DNA of 20,772 nucleotides from DATDSR01 sp036517855. GTDB lineage: Bacteria; Patescibacteriota; Minisyncoccia; Phycocordibacterales; DATDSR01. Positions 19,543 to 20,772 of the stretch are shown piece after piece. Location: the NCBI GenBank assembly GCA_036517855.1, contig DATDSR010000060.1:1-20772 (forward strand), read 5' to 3'. How positions within the stretch are numbered: position 1 is the stretch's first letter; each line of letters opens with the position of its first letter. The notes beneath the pieces were generated by a model. The model searched no databases, was not told where the DNA came from, and saw nothing but the letters and a program-made list of their open reading frames with translations. Made by a program: the position numbers and the translations under genes.

Positions 19543-20235
19543 TTGAAAGATCCAGCATTGCTTGAAAAGAAACTCGGGCTAGCTTTCATCGACAGGGGAC
19601 TGTTGATGGAGGCGCTCACACACCGCTCGTTCCTAAACGAGAATCGAGGTTGGCCGTATCCCCACAACGAACGTATTGAGTTCTTGGGTGATGCGGTAAT
19701 CGAAATGGTGGTAACACAATACCTTTTCGAAACCTATCCAGACAGAACGGAAGGAGACATGACTGCAGTTCGGGTCGCGCTCGTCAACGGGCAAATGCTT
19801 GCCGAGGTATCGCGTGGCCTAGGGATTGAGGAGTTCATCTTCATGTCTCAAGGCGAACTTAAGGACACAGGTCGGGCTCGCACGTACATCCTGTGTGCGG
19901 CATTTGAGGCACTCCTTGGAGCTCTCTATATGGATCAGGGCTGGAAGGCGGTTCAAGCTTTTCTGAAGCGAGTACTCTTGTCTCGCACAGAAGGTTTGAT
20001 CGATGCCGGTGCTCATAGAGATCCCAAGTCGGCGTTTCAAGCCAAAGCGCAGGAACAATATCAGACCACCCCGACCTATCGTGTTCTCGAGGAAACAGGA
20101 CCCGACCACGACAAGCACTTTGTCTGCGGTGCTTTCATCGGCGAGGAGCTAGTTGCTAAAGGCAGAGGAGCCAAGAAGCAAGAGGCCGAGACAGACGCTG
20201 CCAAACAAGCGCTAAAGGTGAAGGGTTGGTCTTAG
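19543..20235 (+). CDS. rnc: Ribonuclease III
   Basis: The 230-aa double-strand-specific RNase processes rRNA precursors and structured mRNAs. Initiation is at TTG 19543, chosen because AAAGGAG lies seven nt upstream. The nuclease domain (about 1-155) has the signature HNERIEFLGDAV with Glu46 and Asp50, and FEALLGALYMD with catalytic Glu122. A C-terminal dsRNA-binding domain spans about 160-228 (DPKSAFQAKAQEQY ... KKQEAETDAAKQAL). Unusually, the position three before Glu122, Asp in E. coli (D114), is Ala119 (ILCAAFEA), so one metal ligand is missing. The gene follows the helicase and ends before a strong hairpin. Confidence 0.95.
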   Translation: MKDPALLEKKLGLAFIDRGLLMEALTHRSFLNENRGWPYPHNERIEFLGDAVIEMVVTQYLFETYPDRTEGDMTAVRVALVNGQMLAEVSRGLGIEEFIFMSQGELKDTGRARTYILCAAFEALLGALYMDQGWKAVQAFLKRVLLSRTEGLIDAGAHRDPKSAFQAKAQEQYQTTPTYRVLEETGPDHDKHFVCGAFIGEELVAKGRGAKKQEAETDAAKQALKVKGWS

Positions 20236-20256
20236 GTAGATATCGGTAAATTCATA

Positions 20257-20286
20257 GAGGCCCAGGTGTCGCAGCACCTGGGCCTC
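20257..20286 (+). terminator. Strong hairpin after rnc
   Basis: GAGGCCCAGGTG and CACCTGGGCCTC form a perfect 12-bp stem with a TCGCAG loop. The downstream T content is modest (GTTGCGTTCCTCCGTTTT). It lies between the convergent rnc and zinc-ribbon genes and probably ends rnc transcription, perhaps both. Confidence 0.75.
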
Positions 20287-20303
20287 GTTGCGTTCCTCCG
20301 TTT

Positions 20304-20772
20304 TCATCCGATCGATTGTTTGGCCCTTTTCTGGGCAAGAGTTTTGCTTATTGATGGACCCCTTTTCAATTTAGCGCAGGCCGGGCATCCAACCCCACGC
20401 GCCCTAGAGGCTCCTCTGGCCTGCCACTCGTGCCCACAATCGGGGTTCGAGCACTTCCACCAGAACTTGGTGGCGCTACCGGCAAGCACTTTGGTTGCGG
20501 GAAGTTCGTTTTTGGACGAATATTCCAACGCAAGTGATGGATGGGTGGTGGCCAGATTGTTGGTTGTACTTACGAAGCGCCCCGAACAGATCTTGCAACC
20601 ACTCCCTTGCACGCGGTCTGAGCCCGTGGCCTGCCACTCGTGCCCGCACTTCGAGCACTTCCACCACAGCTTCTTGCCTGTGCCGGCCATGACCTGATCT
20701 GCGGTCAGCTCGTTCCTTGTCGAATACTCCTTCACCAACTCTGGATGAGTTGTGGCCAATTTGTTTCTCTTG
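20304..20772 (-). CDS. Treble-clef zinc-ribbon repeat protein (DUF4379-like), 5' partial
   Basis: The visible C-terminal ~155 residues hold two copies of a ~65-residue unit. Each unit runs LATTHP.L..EY..+NEL, then FWWKC or LWWKC, a Cys pair (CSKCGHEW; CSNPDCGHEW), then GC..C (GCKIC; GCPAC). This is the pattern of the treble-clef zinc-ribbon repeats often grouped as DUF4379, found in multi-copy proteins, some fused to nuclease domains. The frame stays open through the right edge (KRNK before the first LATTHP), so the TTG at 20759 is not the start and more repeats or a catalytic domain may lie outside. A basic tail (KLKRGPSISKTLAQKRAK) ends the protein. Probably binds zinc and nucleic acid. Confidence 0.85.
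   Translation of the reverse strand, partial: KRNKLATTHPELVKEYSTRNELTADQVMAGTGKKLWWKCSKCGHEWQATGSDRVQGSGCKICSGRFVSTTNNLATTHPSLALEYSSKNELPATKVLAGSATKFWWKCSNPDCGHEWQARGASRARGVGCPACAKLKRGPSISKTLAQKRAKQSIG

Noticed and set aside
1..20772. tRNA, rRNA, tmRNA or transposase genes
   Set aside because: All gaps were read on both strands; no cloverleaf with a TpsiC-type arm, no rRNA stretch and no transposase motif was found.

Overview
The window reads as a chromosomal segment of a Patescibacteria/CPR bacterium, most likely of the Parcubacteria type. This is inferred from gene content and style; no taxonomic search was possible. The pointers are a PrgI / TraC-like / VirB4 secretion cluster of the CPR type, very short intergenic gaps, several shortened housekeeping proteins (RnpA, YebC, YidC), few Shine-Dalgarno sequences, and several short repeats inserted both between and inside genes.

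Positions 1-7213 (+ strand) hold a type IV secretion-like cluster. It runs: a proline-rich protein tail, a four-helix-bundle protein flanked by inverted repeats, PrgI (VirB3-like), a TraC-like protein, the VirB4/TraC ATPase, a membrane protein, a secreted beta-rich protein, and a membrane-anchored protein with a peptidoglycan-binding domain. The last two look like envelope parts made with the secretion machinery.

Positions 7191-11267 are the classical origin neighbourhood. The genes yidC, rnpA and rpmH run left on the - strand; dnaA, dnaN and a DUF721/DciA-like gene run right. rpmH encodes only 44 aa and overlaps an N-terminally short rnpA. DnaA-box-like 9-mers and an AT-rich tract lie between dnaA and dnaN, the probable oriC.

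Positions 11264-17183 hold a bifunctional penicillin-binding protein (-), a small basic protein with its own promoter and terminator (-), tyrS (+), a 44-aa acidic ORF (-), ruvC (-), an unknown 111-aa gene (-) and a short yebC (-). Positions 17356-20235 hold a DEVH-box HrpA/HrpB-type RNA helicase and RNase III (+), followed by a strong hairpin. At the right edge is a partial treble-clef zinc-ribbon repeat protein (-).

Three themes stand out. First, six genes (rpmH, dnaA, the PBP gene, tyrS, ruvC, yebC) have a -10-like hexamer 6-7 nt before the start codon, predicting leaderless mRNAs. Three other genes (111-aa gene, helicase, rnc) instead have TTGACA/T-type -35 boxes, TAGT(T/C)T -10 boxes and clear Shine-Dalgarno sequences. 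Second, at least four unrelated short repeats sit in frame inside coding regions (the proline-rich tail, PrgI, the 338-aa secreted protein and YebC, RuvC), and a TAAATGG-type repeat fills gene junctions. Third, core proteins show apparent losses: RnpA lacks its N-terminal part, YebC lacks a middle block, and RNase III has Ala at a catalytic Asp position. No tRNA, rRNA, CRISPR array or transposase was seen. No gene-free stretch exceeds 300 bases once the small genes are included.
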